Source: Delphinus delphis
Taxonomy: Eukaryota > Chordata > Mammalia > Artiodactyla > Delphinidae
NCBI RefSeq assembly: GCF_949987515.2
Contig: NC_082691.1
Coordinates: 60,333,740 to 60,397,739, forward strand
Direction: 5' to 3'
DNA length: 64,000 nucleotides
Made by a program: the position numbers and the translations under genes. The notes below the pieces were generated by a model. It had not been told where the DNA came from and made no database searches. It saw only the letters and a list, made by a program, of their open reading frames with translations. This document shows, piece by piece, positions 46,521-58,414 of this stretch (the first letter of the stretch is position 1; every line of letters starts with the position of its first letter).

Positions 46521-47669
46521 CATATATATTATAGATTACAAATGAAGCCATTACATTGAAATGATCAAAACAGCTAAACATGAATTTGTGATACATCAAC
46601 ATACAACCTTCTATATGAACACATATAGAAGAGCAACCTGTGGGTCTGATAACTCCTGTAACTTTAAAGTAGTGATGGTCATAAGCATTGTTTCTAGCTA
46701 TTTGCAACAGCATCTGTATTTGATATGAAAATATCTCTGCTTTCTATGGTGACAAAGTCAAAGGCACTGCTAATACTGCTGTGGTTTGTTGCCTACATTC
46801 AAAATGGAAGGAAATGATGTTTCAGTTAGAGGTTAGTGAAAATAAGGATGCAATTTCTTTCCCTTCTAAGTTCACTGACCCCTTGAATCCTAACCACAAA
46901 CCCTTACCCCAGGTTAGGAATCTATTAAATAACCTAACGATCACCTAATGGAAGTGCTAAGTTTACTCCTGATAAGGCTTCAGTCTAAATCATAGCATTT
47001 TTATTTTTGCTTTGGCATGGAACTAATTGTATCAATCTATGATATCAATAGTGTTTGATCAACAATTAATATCCAGAAACACACTGTGACTGGTGGGCAA
47101 CATCTGTGCTGAGAACTCCTCTGGATGATGTTTACAGGAGACCCTGCTTGATCTAGTTGTATCTTTGCTGCAAAGTAACAGAAGACTTTGCACATGAGGA
47201 TCACATCATTTCAGCATGAGACAGAATGCTGCTGGGAAAAGGAAGCTAATGTTTTGAGTAAATAAAAGAGTTCTTCTACGAGTCTAAATTACCAATGGTC
47301 TATCAGTATTTTGAGAGAACAAAGATCACTTGTAAACCTACAATGCATGGCAGGGAACTGAGGTTTAAAATTTAGTTTAAGGTTTTGGCTGAGCATTTCA
47401 GAGAACCAGAGCCATACCAGTAAATACTGTTGACTAGAGGACACTTTTCTAAATGTGATGCTTCAGATCAATGGCTGGTTTGTTAAGAGTAAATCTATGT
47501 TCTCAGGTTTCCGGTTGGCCTGTAAGTAAGTAAAATAGGTCAGGATTTAGAGCACCCTTTAGGCATCGGAACAGAAGTTTCTCCAAACGTAAGCCACACA
47601 GGATTCCTGCAAGATGGAAGCCATTTCCTTATCAATAGAGGAACAAACGACATCACAGTTTAGGGTTCC
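46521..47669. other. Intron DNA, no recognisable element
   Basis: No coding signal. AT-rich unique-looking DNA. Confidence 0.4.
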
Positions 47670-47800
47670 CCAAAACCAGATGCATATTAAATTCCCTAAG
47701 AAGTCTAAATATTGATGCTCAGGTCTTACCCCAGACCAGTAAAGTTAGAATATCTGGAAATAGGCCTTGGGAATCTATATTTGCAAGGGTTGAGACACAA
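47670..47800. mobile_element. hAT-type MER fragment
   Basis: CCAGATGCATATTAAATTCC, TCTTACCCCAGACCAGTAAA and TAGGCCTTGGGAATCTATAT match the MER hAT interior. Confidence 0.5.
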
Positions 47801-47813
47801 TGGCTTAGGAAAA

Positions 47814-48276
47814 TGTAGTGGACAAGGATGGTTCCAAATTCTTTGCCATTCTTGCCATCAGGAGGAATATGGCCTTACTCTGTGATTTGCTTTGACCAAA
47901 AGAATGCAATGGAAATAACAGTCTGGGGCTTTTGAACCCTGGCCTTAAAAGGATGGGCATCTTTTGCTTCTCAGGTTGGGAGACCTGCTGCTATGCTGTG
48001 AAGTCCAGGCCAGGACACTACATGGTTAGAGGTCATATGGAGAGAGCACTGGAGGACAGGAGATTCCCTTGGAGCCTACCTAGGAGACTACCTTACCCAG
48101 CTTTAGCCAAACTCTCAGCTGAATGCAGCTGCATGTGCGACCTCGGTCTACCCCAATCAGAAGAACCACTCTACTGAGCCCATTCCACCCACATAATTGT
48201 GAGAAATAATAAATTATTGTTGTGGTAAGCCAGTAAGTTTTGGAGCGATTTCTTATTCTGTAATAAATAACTGAAA
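47814..48276 (+). mobile_element. MLT1-like LTR (ERVL-MaLR)
   Basis: Starts TGTAGTGGACAAGGATGG. Contains TGATTTGCTTTGACCAAAAG, CCCAATCAGAAGAACCACTC, ATTGTGAGAAATAATAAATT and TTGTTGTGGTAAGCCAGTAA, and ends ATAACTGAAAA. Its 81-codon frame (47932-48177) is LTR sequence, not a gene. Confidence 0.75.
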
Positions 48277-49735
48277 AAGGGAAATATTTCTTGACAATTC
48301 TTGATTCTTTTCCCTGAAAGATCTGTTGTTCCTATCTTGGAATCTTGATGTGAACTGAAAAGCAAGGCTGGATCCATCTTTCTAACGCAGATAGAAGACA
48401 TAATGACACTAAGAGCTCAAGTGAAAGCTTACATTATGCAAACAAAGGAAGACCAATACCCAATGTGGCCTTAGGCAAACCACCAACTCCTGCTGCTGTC
48501 TATTCACCCACCCCCACACAAACCCTGAGAGCTTGCAACTGCATTGTCTTGGTGGCCTTTGTGGTAGACAGATGCATCATCAGATCCCCTTTCAAGGATG
48601 GACTTGCGGCCCAGCTGTGGGAAGTCCAGTCAGCAGACGGCCTCCAGCTCCTTCGGGGTCTGCCTCAGCTGCAGAGCACAGCCTTTCCCCAAAATGATGC
48701 CCTTCCTGGGGCATCCCACATTTGGTGACTGAGTGAGGCGGGGGATATAAAGGCCTGATCATTTTTGTCTGATGTAAGATGCTCTGATGGAAACTACTCT
48801 CTCTGGAGCTCCCTTGCAGGTTGGCCAAGGTTTGTCAGGCCTCTATCATAGTTTGGTTTTCTCCTCTGCCAATTCTGCTTCCTACCCCTTCCTTTCTCAG
48901 GTATTAATCCCTAATAAACATCTTGCACTCCAAACTTTGCCTCAACGCCTGCTTCTGGAGAATCCGTGAAGCTCTTGACGGCAAGTTTTATATTGAGGGC
49001 AGGGGTATGTTTTGATTGCTATGTCTGATTTTCTGTCCACAGTCTGATTCCCAAGAGTGGACAGAAGAACCTTCCCCAGGTCTGGAAGATGGAGACAAAG
49101 AACCCATGAATCAGGCCATCCCTCTTGGTAAAAATCAAGAGCTGGGAGAGAGATGAAGATTCTGTTTAACAATTTCTGTAACAAAACCAAAACATTTTCC
49201 CAGGAATTAGCTGCATTTGGTAATCACTGTCTCAAATCTGTTTAACAGTTACTTTCCTCCATTAAATACTGTTTTAATTTCTCATGCCCTATCAATTAGT
49301 TGAATGCAATAGTTACATTTATTGCTCTTTGCTTACTCTGATTTTGTCAGTGCAAACAAGGACTTGCTGAAGACCTTTCTAGAACTGTTGGTTTCTTCAG
49401 AAATAGTTTCTAATGCTCACTAAGATGTTTAAAATTCTAAATTAAAAGAAAAAAAGAATTATCAGAAAGTTCAAGAGAGGCAGGTGGCCAGCTCGGTCAT
49501 TCTCTCTGCATTATCTGTGGACATCATGAAATCCTAGCCTGACCTTCCCTTCCACTCGAAGGACTGTGGTTATTCTTTTCTCCCTTTTTCAGTTGTGTGT
49601 AGTCAAAGAAACAAAATGGTTGATGTTAATTTTAGAAAAGCACAATTAAGAAGCCGTAGTTGTTAATTGTTTTCTGTCTGCATGCCGGGCTTATCCCCAT
49701 CCTCCTACTCCCTGTAAGCACTCTGCTTTTCTTTA
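48277..49735. other. Intron DNA, no recognisable element
   Basis: No gene. 48465-48970 has several short frames on both strands without domains. Confidence 0.4.
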
Positions 49736-49749
49736 GAAAACAGCCTCTT

Positions 49750-49950
49750 TTTTTTTTTGCGCTACGCGGGCCTCTCACTGTTGTGGCCTCTCCCGTTGCG
49801 GAGCACAGGCTCCGGACGCGCAGGCTCAGCGGCCATGGCTCACGGGCCCAGCCGCTCCGCGGCATGTGGGATCTTCCCAGACCGGGGCACGAACCCGTGT
49901 CCCCTGCATCGGCAGGCGGACTCTCAACCACTGAGCCACCAGGGAAGCCC
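49750..49950 (-). mobile_element. CHR-type SINE, full length, young-looking
   Basis: Tail then GCGCTACGCGGGCCTCTC to CCACCAGGGAAGCCC. A perfect 14-bp duplication GAAAACAGCCTCTT flanks it (49736-49749, 49951-49964). It keeps many CpG dinucleotides, which suggests little decay. Confidence 0.95.
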
Positions 49951-49964
49951 GAAAACAGCCTCTT

Positions 49965-51079
49965 CTATGTGGACTGGATGTACTGCCAAACACACTGGCC
50001 ACCACCCACACTCTACCCACCTCTGTCACCACCACCACCAAGGGCAGACTTGTAGCCTTGGTCCGGTGGCCAACCAGAATCTTCCATCCTTCCTGCTCCA
50101 TGGCCCCCACAGGTACTTAAAGCACAGCAGTGCTGGGGAAAGAGCAAGATGTGGGCTGTCAAATCTCAGATACTATTACTATTTGAAGCCTTAATCAAGT
50201 TTTCCAGGTGAAACTTCTGTTTCTACATTTATAAATTAGTAAATACAATCCCATAATTTACAGGGGAGCTATGAGTATTCCATAAAATTGTGGATAAGAA
50301 AGTGTGTGGCAGACCACTGGCCTGAGGGCTTGCAAATGCTGAAGGATTGGTAGCCATCCTTAAGGTCTCCTTTGGCCTTCCTGACACCCCCATGCACGAG
50401 CGACCAGCCCACAGCCGGTAAGTGGCAAAACTGAAATTCACATAGGTTGGTCTAACTCCACAGTCCACCTTCCTCTCATTACCCCAGAACGCCTCCCATT
50501 GGTCACGACTCTCCAAAACAGTCAAGCTTTGAAGGTGGTGGGCTCCTTCCCTTGGTTTCTCTGTATGTAACCCCTAACAGAAGGTCTGATTCCTGTTGGA
50601 AACTCAGGGAGAAGCCCCTGAGAAGAGTTTGGCAGAACACAGTCCTGAGGACTCCATAAGCCAAACCTGGGTCAAGGTCAAAGTATAAGTCATGGCTCAG
50701 GGCTTGTGCTTTTGGGGGCTGGGGGACTCACTGTGGCTGCCTGAGGAGGGCACCAGGATGACACCAGCATGCCAGGTGCTCCCTGTGGATACCTAGCTTT
50801 CAAGCTGGTTTAACTACACAGGAAACAGCATGTCTCAAACAGGGATCAGTCCTCACAGCTTAGACATTACAAAGCTCGTCTCCTCTATTTCAGGACCTCA
50901 GAATCAAGTATCAAGAAGGTGGTCTCAGAAAGTAGATGGAGAACCTTCTTCCAATACAGCTCCTAACATGACTCCCTATTTCCTGGGGATCCTCCTTCTC
51001 TGACCTCTATCTGGCCTGAATTCATCCTACTGCTGCCATTTTAAACTTTCCAAAGCTTTGAAAATGTGTTTAAACATCT
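49965..51079. other. Intron DNA, no clear element
   Basis: A weak MIR-like block near 50395-50470 (CCACAGCCGGTAAGTGGC). No gene. Confidence 0.4.
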
Positions 51080-51510
51080 TCCACAGCGACAAACACTGTA
51101 TGCTTCCACTTATATGAGATACTTAGAGTAGTCAGATTCATAGAGACGGGGTAGAATGGTGGTTGCCAGGCTCTGGGGAAGGGGTAATGGGGAGCTGGTG
51201 TTTAGTTACAGAGTTTCAGCTTTACAAGAGGAAAAGAACTGTAGAGGGCTTCCCTGGTGGCACAGTGGTTGAGAGTCCGCCTGCAGATGCAGGGGACGCG
51301 GGTTCGTGCCCCGGTCCGGGAAGATCCCACATGCCGCAGAACGGCTGGGCCCATGAGCCATGGCCAAAAAAAAAAAAAAAAAAACAAAAAACTGTGGAGA
51401 TGGATGGTGCACAACATTATGAATGCATTAATACCACTCAACTGTATACTTTAAAATGGTTAAGATGGCAAATTTTGTTATGTATATTTTATCACAATTA
51501 AAAAAATTGG
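51080..51510 (+). mobile_element. Ancient LINE-1 3' end, split by a CHR SINE
   Basis: TATGCTTCCACTTATATGAG, AGAATGGTGGTTGCCAGG and GGGTAATGGGGAGCTGG lie on the left. CACTCAACTGTATACTTTAA and AAAATGGTTAAGATGGCAAA lie on the right. The SINE at 51246-51385 interrupts it. Confidence 0.85.
51246..51385 (+). mobile_element. CHR-type SINE, 3'-truncated body with A tail
   Basis: GGGCTTCCCTGGTGGCACAG through CCATGAGCCATGGCC, then 19 A. It lacks the usual second half (GCGCGTCCGGAGCCTGTG..), yet has a tail. Flanks AAAAGAACTGTAGA and AAAAAACTGTGGAGA form an imperfect target-site duplication. Confidence 0.9.
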
Positions 51511-51529
51511 GAAAAAATAACCTGTCAGT

Positions 51530-51860
51530 GGCCCCCCACTACTTAAACAATGGAACACTCACCCCTTTGCCTACCATCAAGGTCCCATGATCTCTTTCCA
51601 GTTTCTCTCCCAGCTTTCATCCTTTACGCTCCAGATTAGAAACCAGACTGTGTGCTCTGCCTGTACCCTGCCCTGTACGCTCTCATTCTGAGGCTCTGCC
51701 TACCAGTTTCCTCTGTTCATTTTAGCCAATTTCAGCATCTGTTCTTTTACTAACATTAGAAATTCCCAGGTAAAGCTATAACCTTTCTTAACACTGCATG
51801 AACCTTGCCTCACCACTTACTGAGCTCTAGCACCTTTTTAAAAATCCCAATACTCTGTCT
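51530..51860 (+). mobile_element. LINE-2 fragment
   Basis: CCCCCACTACTTAAACAATG, AAGGTCCCATGATCTCTTTC and TTTCTCCCAGCTTTCATCC follow sense L2 order. Confidence 0.6.
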
Positions 51861-52039
51861 GACTATAGAAGGGCACATGCATGTAACTGAACAGCTAACA
51901 CTGGAAGTAAAATACATTATTTCTCAGGCCTGCCTTAATTATGGCAGATATGTATGCAGGTTCCAATTTTAACTGTACTAGTTTACTACTGCCAATCCAT
52001 CATTCCAGACGTGGGTGCCCTTGTGAAGTAGAAAACCTC

Positions 52040-52200
52040 TGGGCTGGAAGACAGGGGACCTAGAATATAATCTCAGCTCAGACATAAAATGGGTAGGAGA
52101 CTTTGGAACAGTCACTTAACCTCTGGGCTTCAGTTTCCCCACCTGGAAAATGAGATCTAAAATTTGTTTCAACTGGAAAATGCTACCTAGAATATGGAGA
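52040..52200 (+). mobile_element. MIR SINE
   Basis: GACTTTGGAACAGTCACTTA, ACCTCTGGGCTTCAGTTTCC and CCACCTGGAAAATGAGATC follow sense MIR order. Confidence 0.8.
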
Positions 52201-52929
52201 TAATCCATCCTGTAATTATTGAATAACCTAAGCTGATATTGATAATGAAAACATAAAATAAAATTAATGATGACTCAAATTGCAATCAGGAAAAGAGAGT
52301 TGTTGGAAACAATGCAAAACTCATGGTAGAAGAAGCTACACCCAGTATGATTGCATAGGAATGAAAATTGACCAGGGACTCAAGTCTTCCTTTTAATGTT
52401 TACATGGAAAATAAGTAATCTCCGTTAGAATATTTTCATTGAAATCAAGATAGCAAAAATGCTTTTTTCAGAAAATTTAGCTTCATGAAGCTTTTTTCTA
52501 GAAAGATGTTTTTAAAGAAATTCATCGGTGTTATTATTCCAATTAAAATTTTATACTCTGATTAAATTTTATATTAAATGTGGCATCAAAAAGTCTTTGG
52601 AGTTGAAATGACAATTCAGTGATGTAAGAACAAAATGTCCTGCGTTTCAAAAGCAGTGGCAACATCAAAACAGATCATGAACAGCAACTGTGACATTTGG
52701 AGAAAGGCAGAGAAAGACCCCAAAAGGAGCAGCATGGTGGCCTCGACAGTGATGCACATGGGTTGCCACCAGCTAGCGGGAGAGAGAGGATTAGACCTTT
52801 GTTCTATACTGCAACACTACTGAGTCATACAAACACACACATCACACTCTGAAGGCAACTATCTATTCTATATTGCTTGCAAACTGAGCCCCTCCGGACA
52901 TTAATGAAAAATATATTTCAGATCTTTCT
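52201..52929. other. Intron DNA, no recognisable element
   Basis: AT-rich. No coding or repeat signature named. Confidence 0.4.
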
Positions 52930-53060
52930 TTGAAGATATCTTAGCGATAACTCAGTTCAAACCTTGTATTTTACAGATGAACAAACTGAAGCTCAGAAAA
53001 GCCCATGACTTCCCAGATGATATAACAAGGGAGGGTGCAAGTCTTAGAATGGCACAGATT
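52930..53060 (-). mobile_element. MIR-family SINE fragment
   Basis: TTGTATTTTACAGATGAACA, AACTGAAGCTCAGAAAAGC and CAAGTCTTAGAATGGC follow antisense MIR3-like order. Confidence 0.55.
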
Positions 53061-54189
53061 GTGGAGGCCAGGCCAACAAGGGGCAACAAAGAGCACTCAT
53101 TCTTCATCTGATCTCCGAAGGCTTGACGGAGCTGATTGGTTTTCCTGGGCCTTCCTTGATGGAGAAACAGCTGCCCATCTCCGTACCTTGACACTCCCCC
53201 GGGAGAGCTGTCATTCCTTTAAGTGGACATTTTAGGGAACCATCCAGAGACAAGTCTACTTTGGTTTTGATTTTTAAATTAAAAGCTGTGGAGTTTGGCA
53301 GAGAGTGAGTTTTCTTTTTTGGCAGACACATACACATGCTTCTGTTTTGTGTGTCAAATGCTAAAAAGCCAAGTCCACGGTTGAGGCCCGTTTCTTTCAT
53401 TATCAGATGCCTGACATCTGAACAGTATCCTTAATCCACAGAGAATGCCTTTGTGAACACCAGAGCTCCTTTCCCTCCTTCATCCCTGCCCCTCCCCCCA
53501 ATCTCCACACACCACCCCCAATCCTACGCTGAGGCATTAGGGGAAGGAGCGCCGCCAGCACTGTAAAATCACCTACATAAAATGCAGATCCCTCGCCGCT
53601 GTGTGGTAAAACACTTCTATCACAAACACATGTGGGCCTCGCTTCTTTTGTTAGCCGGTTTTTGGCAGCCACAGGAGTGCCATTTCATCTCTCAATGTGT
53701 TTTGCATTCACCACAAGAGTCAGCGGGCTCAGTGTGACATTTGCCACAAGCTTCTGAGTGGTGATCAATCCCTTGTCCCACCTCTACGGCCCAGGTTGCC
53801 CTGCAGCCCCAATCTCGCCTCCCAAGCTGGGCGTTCCGTGCCCAGCACCGAGCAGGACACGTGTGATGCCAGGCACTGGAGCGTTTCACAAGGAAGGTCC
53901 ATGGGACATAGACTAACAGGTGGCTGAGGCAGCCGTCAAAGGATCTGGAGGACATGCTGAATGCGACCGGCGGGATTCTCATCATAAAGCAGTGCGGCGG
54001 ACAGGGGGTTAAGGATGTGCCCATCGCTCCCTGGCAGCTCGGCATGCGTGTTTACCCTTAATGGCCTGAATACTAATACTCCAACTTTCCTCTAAGGGAA
54101 AATCAAACATTTTCCCTGATCTTGATTTTTACCATTTATAATTTTCCTTTCTTTTGTGTATATTCTTATAAGTGATCCATGGTAACAAA
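53061..54189. other. Intron DNA, locally GC-rich
   Basis: 53450-54060 is more GC-rich and has open frames on both strands (53692-54045, 53697-53927) that resemble no known protein and lack exon-like splice context. It is possibly conserved noncoding DNA, untestable here. Confidence 0.35.
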
Positions 54190-54720
54190 AATAATAGCAA
54201 ATGTTTCCTATAAGTCAGGGACTGCTCTAAGCTAATTAGCTTATTGAATCCCCTCAATAACCCTATGAGGATACTATAGACTGAGTGGCTTAAAGAACAG
54301 AAATTTCTCACGTTTTTGGCAACTGGGAAGTCCAAGACCAAGGTGCTAGCTGACTGGGTTTCTGACGAGAGCTCTCTTCCTGGCTTGCAGATGGCTGCCT
54401 TCTTGCTGTGTCCTCACATGGCCGAGACAGAGAGAGGGCAAGCGATCTCTCTGCCGTCTCTTCTTAATCCCATAGAATCAGGGCCCTGCCCTTATGACCT
54501 CATTTAACCTTAATTACCTCCTTAGAGGCCATATCTCCAAATACAGACACATCCTAAGTTAGGTCTTCAACATCCTAAGTTAGGGAGACACAATTCAGTC
54601 CATAACAGGTAGATATTATTACTACCCCTATTTTATAGGAGATGAAGTCATGGTATAGAGAGGTGAAAAACTTGCCCAAGGTCACACAGCTATTAAGTAG
54701 AAGATTAAGGAGGCAAACCA
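54190..54720 (-). mobile_element. MIR SINE split by an MLT1 LTR
   Basis: Left part CCCTCAATAACCCTATGAGG and right part CCCCTATTTTATAGGAGATG, TTGCCCAAGGTCACACAGC are one antisense MIR. The LTR at 54276-54606 lies between them. Confidence 0.85.
54276..54606 (-). mobile_element. MLT1-type LTR, 3'-side truncated, nested in MIR
   Basis: ATAGACTGAGTGGCTTAAAG, AACTGGGAAGTCCAAGACC, TTCTTGCTGTGTCCTCACAT and AATTCAGTCCATAACA follow antisense MLT1 order. The first roughly 30 bp of the antisense copy are missing. Confidence 0.87.
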
Positions 54721-54736
54721 TGGTCTTCCTGCCTCA

Positions 54737-54981
54737 AATACTCTATTATAGTACTGAGGACACTGGAACACTCTATTATAGTATTGGAGGCCACTGGAAC
54801 ACTGTAGTATAATGTTGGAGGCCCCTGTAACACTGTACCATACTATTGGAGGCCACTGTAACACTCTATTATAGTATTGGAGGCCACTAGAACACTCTAT
54901 TATAGTACTGAGACCACTGTAATACTCTACTATAGTACTGAGACCACTCTAATGGTCTATTATAGTATTAGAGGCCACTCT
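54737..54981. repeat. Minisatellite, eight copies of a 30-31-bp unit
   Basis: The unit is AACACTCTATTATAGTATTG plus GAGGCCACTGG. Units start at 54737, then about every 30-31 bp. Two central copies carry variant centres (GTAGTATAATG, GTACCATACTA), and two later ones lack a G and read CTGAGACCACT. There are no spacers between units. Confidence 0.92.
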
Positions 54982-55359
54982 ATAGTGGTCTCTAACCACT
55001 CTGTTACACAGTCTCTACATATTTTATAGGTATACACATGTATAACACACATACACAAACACACATATCCATATAACCTAATACTGTATACAGTTTTCTT
55101 CAGTAACAATGATCATTCCTAAACTAGTCAGCAGTTGAGGTAAAAAAAATCTCCCCAACAGAAAGATGTCTACAAGCAAATTTTTCCTTGTGGGAAAAAA
55201 GAACTCAATTAAGAGTGTGTGTGTAGAGGGTCATGATACCAAAGAGGATAGCATGAATATACTCAGAAGTTGCACTGGAAGGGATCTCAAACCAGAGCAA
55301 GAAGTTTAGAGCTCTGTCTATGGGATGTGATTAACTTTCTGAGTACAAACTCTACCCTG

Positions 55360-55740
55360 ACCCACCAGGTCCCATATGATATGGCCACAGCCAATCCTCC
55401 ATCTTTGCTTCCCCTCTTTCCCTATTCCTCCCTCAGATCCACTGGCCCTCCTTCCTTTCCTCAGGCACATCCAGCTTATTTCTGCCCCTTGGCACATTTA
55501 GACATTCTCTGCATGGAAACGCTGGCCCACATCTGCACATGGAGGCTGCTTCATGTCCTACTGTCTCACCTCTTCAGTGAGGCTTCTGGGACCCACCATC
55601 CAAAGTAGTCCCTGTACCAGCTCTTTCACATCATCCAGTTTTATTTTCTGGCATTATCTGATTTGTGAATGTCTATATTTGCTTATTTTCTGCCTTTATT
55701 TCTTCCCTCCTTTGAGTAAAATCTCCTTGATAGAGTAGAC
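55360..55740 (+). mobile_element. LINE-2 3' region
   Basis: CTCAGGCACATCCAGCTTAT, CCTTGGCACATTTAGACATT, TCCTACTGTCTCACCTCTTC, AGTGAGGCTTCTGGGACCCA and GAGTAAAATCTCCTTGATAG follow sense L2 order. Confidence 0.75.
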
Positions 55741-55946
55741 TTTATTATCATATTCAGTCTGCTGATCTTATAGCAGCCAGACCATCCAGTCAGTGAATGG
55801 GAGGATGCAATCAGAAATAAAAGAATGTGGGCATTTCATTATTAAGCTAATATTTCTTCATTTCTAGCCACAGGGAAAGCATTACTGTATTCTAATCATG
55901 GGAGGTAAGTTTAGAACCTCATGAGTATTGATAAATATCTTTTTTT

Positions 55947-56148
55947 TTTTTTTTTTGCGGTACGCGGGCCTCTCACTGCCGTGGCCTCTCTCGCTGCGGA
56001 GCACAGGCTCCGGACGCGCAGGCTCAGCGGCCATAGCTCACGGGCCCAGCTGCTCCACGGCACGTGGCATCCTCCTGGACGGGGGCACGAACCCGCGTCT
56101 CCAGCATTGGCAGGCGGACTCCCAACCACTGCGCCACCAGGGAAGCCC
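55947..56148 (-). mobile_element. CHR-type SINE, full length
   Basis: T tail, GCGGTACGCGGGCCTCTC through CCACCAGGGAAGCCC. Duplication GATAAATATCTTTTTT / GATAAATGTCTTTTTT with one mismatch flanks it (from 55930 and 56149). Confidence 0.94.
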
Positions 56149-56319
56149 GATAAATGTCTTTTTTTTATACTGCCCCTAAGGAACGCCTAACAAATGTCTT
56201 TCAAACATGTGAAAAGATTAAATAAACAAGTTTTTTTCCTGAGTGCTCCTCTTCTCTTCTATTTAGTTAACATTCTCCACCTTACTGGCAATTAAGTATC
56301 AGAGCCAATCTGACAGACA

Positions 56320-56560
56320 TAGGCACACAGGCTCTGGGAACAAACTGAAAAAAGTTTGAATCCCAGTGCTGTCATTGGATGATTCTGGATTAACTGTTTA
56401 CCTTCTCAGAGTCTGTTTCCTCATATGTAAGTAAAATGGAAATTATATTATATAATTTTCAGAGGTTATTCTAATATCCATGAAGTACCTATCACAACAG
56501 TCGGCACATATTTAGTGTTCAACAAACGAAAGCTATCTTTATCATCATTGAACTTAAATA
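56320..56560 (+). mobile_element. MIR SINE, diverged
   Basis: GGCTCTGGGAACAAACTG, GTTTGAATCCCAGTGCTGTC, GAGTCTGTTTCCTCATATGT and CAGTCGGCACATATTTAGTG follow sense MIR order. Confidence 0.75.
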
Positions 56561-56739
56561 TAGGTAGGTGAGCCCATCCCTTATAACTCTGATCTTTTAT
56601 TTGCCTCTTCTTCATTTTGCACACAAAAAATCATAATCTGTCTTTTGCCTGATTTATTTGCATAGCTTATGTAGATCAGTAGGACTACTGACACACATGA
56701 TATTAGTTCTGTACTGGCAGAGACACTTGTTGCTCTCAA

Positions 56740-57760
56740 TCCTCCTACTAAGAAAAACTAGAAAAGCTGGACAAAATACAGAACACACCCACCTGAAAAT
56801 CCTGAGGCTCACCCAAGGCAGCCAGGATATAAGGGGTGTATTAGTTTCCTATTGTTCCTATAACAAACCACCACAAATGTAAGTGTTTTAAAACAACAAT
56901 AATTTCTTATTTTATAATTCTGGAGGTCAGAAGTCAGAAATGGTCCCACTGGACTAAAGATGCTGGCTAAGCTAACTAAGATGTTGGCAAAGTTCCATTC
57001 CTTCTGGAGGCTCTAGGGGAGAATCTGTTTCTTTGTGATTCCTAATTTCTAGAGGCTGCCTGCACTCCTTAGCTCATGGTCCTTCCTCTGTCTTCAAAGC
57101 CAGCAACAGAGCATCTTTGAAACCCTCTCTGACTCTGACTCACCTGCTTCCCTCATTCACTCATAAGGATCTTTGTGACTACACTGGCCCATCTGGATAA
57201 TCCAGAATAATGTCCCCATCTCTAGGTCAGATGATTAACAACCTTATTTCCATATGTAGCCTTGATTCCTTCTTTCCATACGATACAACATATTGACAGG
57301 TTCCAGAGATTAGGGGGAAGGTCTCTTTGGGGGCCCATTATTCTGCCCACTACAAGGGGCCAGGCTTGCAAACTGAAGGAAGGGCAACAAACTGAGTCTG
57401 GCATTCTCTGGCCCTGTCCACATCAAAGCAATAGTTGATTCAGCGGCCAAGAGGCTACAAAACCAAGCATAAAGTGGTAGTTAAGAGACTGGAAACTTGA
57501 ATGGAGCTTTGGGAGACAAAAAGTACAGATTTAAAGTCACTCAATTCCAGACTTGATAAAGGTGCTTGCCTCTATTCTAATTGCCTGACAGAAGCAAAGC
57601 AAAATCTCTTTGAAGATAAATATCATCAGCCAGAAACTCAAACTATCTCCATAATTTTACCTGTTTAATGTCTGACATTCAACTGAAAATTTCTAAGCAT
57701 ATCAGGAAAAAGTACCCAACTACCATATAAAAAGAGAAGAAATAAATCTCATGAACACAA
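56740..57760 (+). mobile_element. Probable ancient LINE-1 5' part, split by an MLT1 LTR
   Basis: AAAACTAGAAAAGCTGGACA at the left and TCTGACATTCAACTGAAAAT, CCAACTACCATATAAAAAGA at the right resemble ancient L1 upstream sequence. They are separated by the LTR at 56837-57354. The L1 assignment is tentative. Confidence 0.4.
56837..57354 (-). mobile_element. MLT1-type LTR (ERVL-MaLR), complete ends
   Basis: Starts TGTATTAGTTTCCTATTG and ends TTCTGCCCACTACA. Internal TTCTGGAGGCTCTAGGGGAG, TAGAGGCTGCCTGCACTCC and TTTGGGGGCCCATTATTC fit antisense MLT1. A perfect 5-bp duplication AGGGG flanks it (56832-56836, 57355-57359). Confidence 0.92.
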
Positions 57761-57839
57761 AGGTGAGCAAACATACCACACAGGAAAGAGTACATACTGA
57801 ATATGTCCATTTATAAAAATTCAAAAACTTGCAAAAGTA

Positions 57840-58060
57840 ATCTAGGCTATTAGAAGTCAGGACAGTGGTTACTTCGGGGAGGAGGGGAGTAGTGACTATG
57901 GGGCGGTGGGGGGAGGGGCACTGGTTCTATTCTCTTTCTTTATTTAGGTAATAGTCACAGGGGTATGTTCACTTTGTGAAAATTCATTTACCTGTATATT
58001 TGTGACTTGTTCACTTTTCCATATTATGTTATAACTCAGTAAGTAACAAAGTAGAATCAA
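57840..58060 (+). mobile_element. Ancient LINE-1 3' UTR
   Basis: GAAGTCAGGACAGTGGTTAC, TCACAGGGGTATGTTCACTT and TGTGAAAATTCATTTACCTG follow the sense L1M 3' UTR. Confidence 0.7.
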
Positions 58061-58157
58061 CCTTATATTACACTGTTAAAATTATGCAAAAACCTGTACC
58101 TGTGAACATATGAATCAATTAAAATGCAATTTCAGATGTTGAAATTGTTGAACTTTT

Positions 58158-58165
<8 letters not shown>

Positions 58166-58220
<55 letters not shown>

Positions 58221-58414
58221 CTTGCGGTACATGGGCCTCTCACTGCTGTGGCCTCTCCCGTTGCGGAGCACAGGCTCCGGCACGCAGCCTCAGTGGCCAT
58301 GGCTCACGGGCCCAGCCGCTCCGCGGCATGTGGGATCCTCCCGGACCGGGGCACGAACCCGCGTCCCCTGCATCGGCGGGCGGACTCCCAACCACTGCGC
58401 CACCAGGGAAGCCC
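58166..58414 (-). mobile_element. CHR-type SINE with a very long A/T tail
   Basis: CTTGCGGTACATGGGCCTCTC to CCACCAGGGAAGCCC, preceded by about 60 T broken only by AA (58190-58191). A perfect 17-bp duplication TGAACTTTTTCTTTTTT flanks it (58149-58165, 58415-58431). Confidence 0.94.

Noticed and set aside
46219..46534. Proline/arginine-rich frames over SINEs (also at 2164, 49660, 55921, 58124)
   Set aside because: They are translations of the CHR SINE body, recurring at every copy with the same peptide patterns.
49750..49950. tRNA gene suggested by A and B boxes
   Set aside because: The boxes belong to the tRNA-derived head of a CHR SINE. The cloverleaf arms do not pair and the body continues into SINE sequence; the same holds for the other CHR copies.
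53450..54060. Possible exon in a GC-richer intron block
   Set aside because: The two CPVL exons on either side join directly in frame, leaving no missing coding sequence, and no splice-bounded frame matches a known protein.
54737..54981. CRISPR-like array
   Set aside because: Units are contiguous with no spacers and the genome is mammalian; it is a minisatellite.
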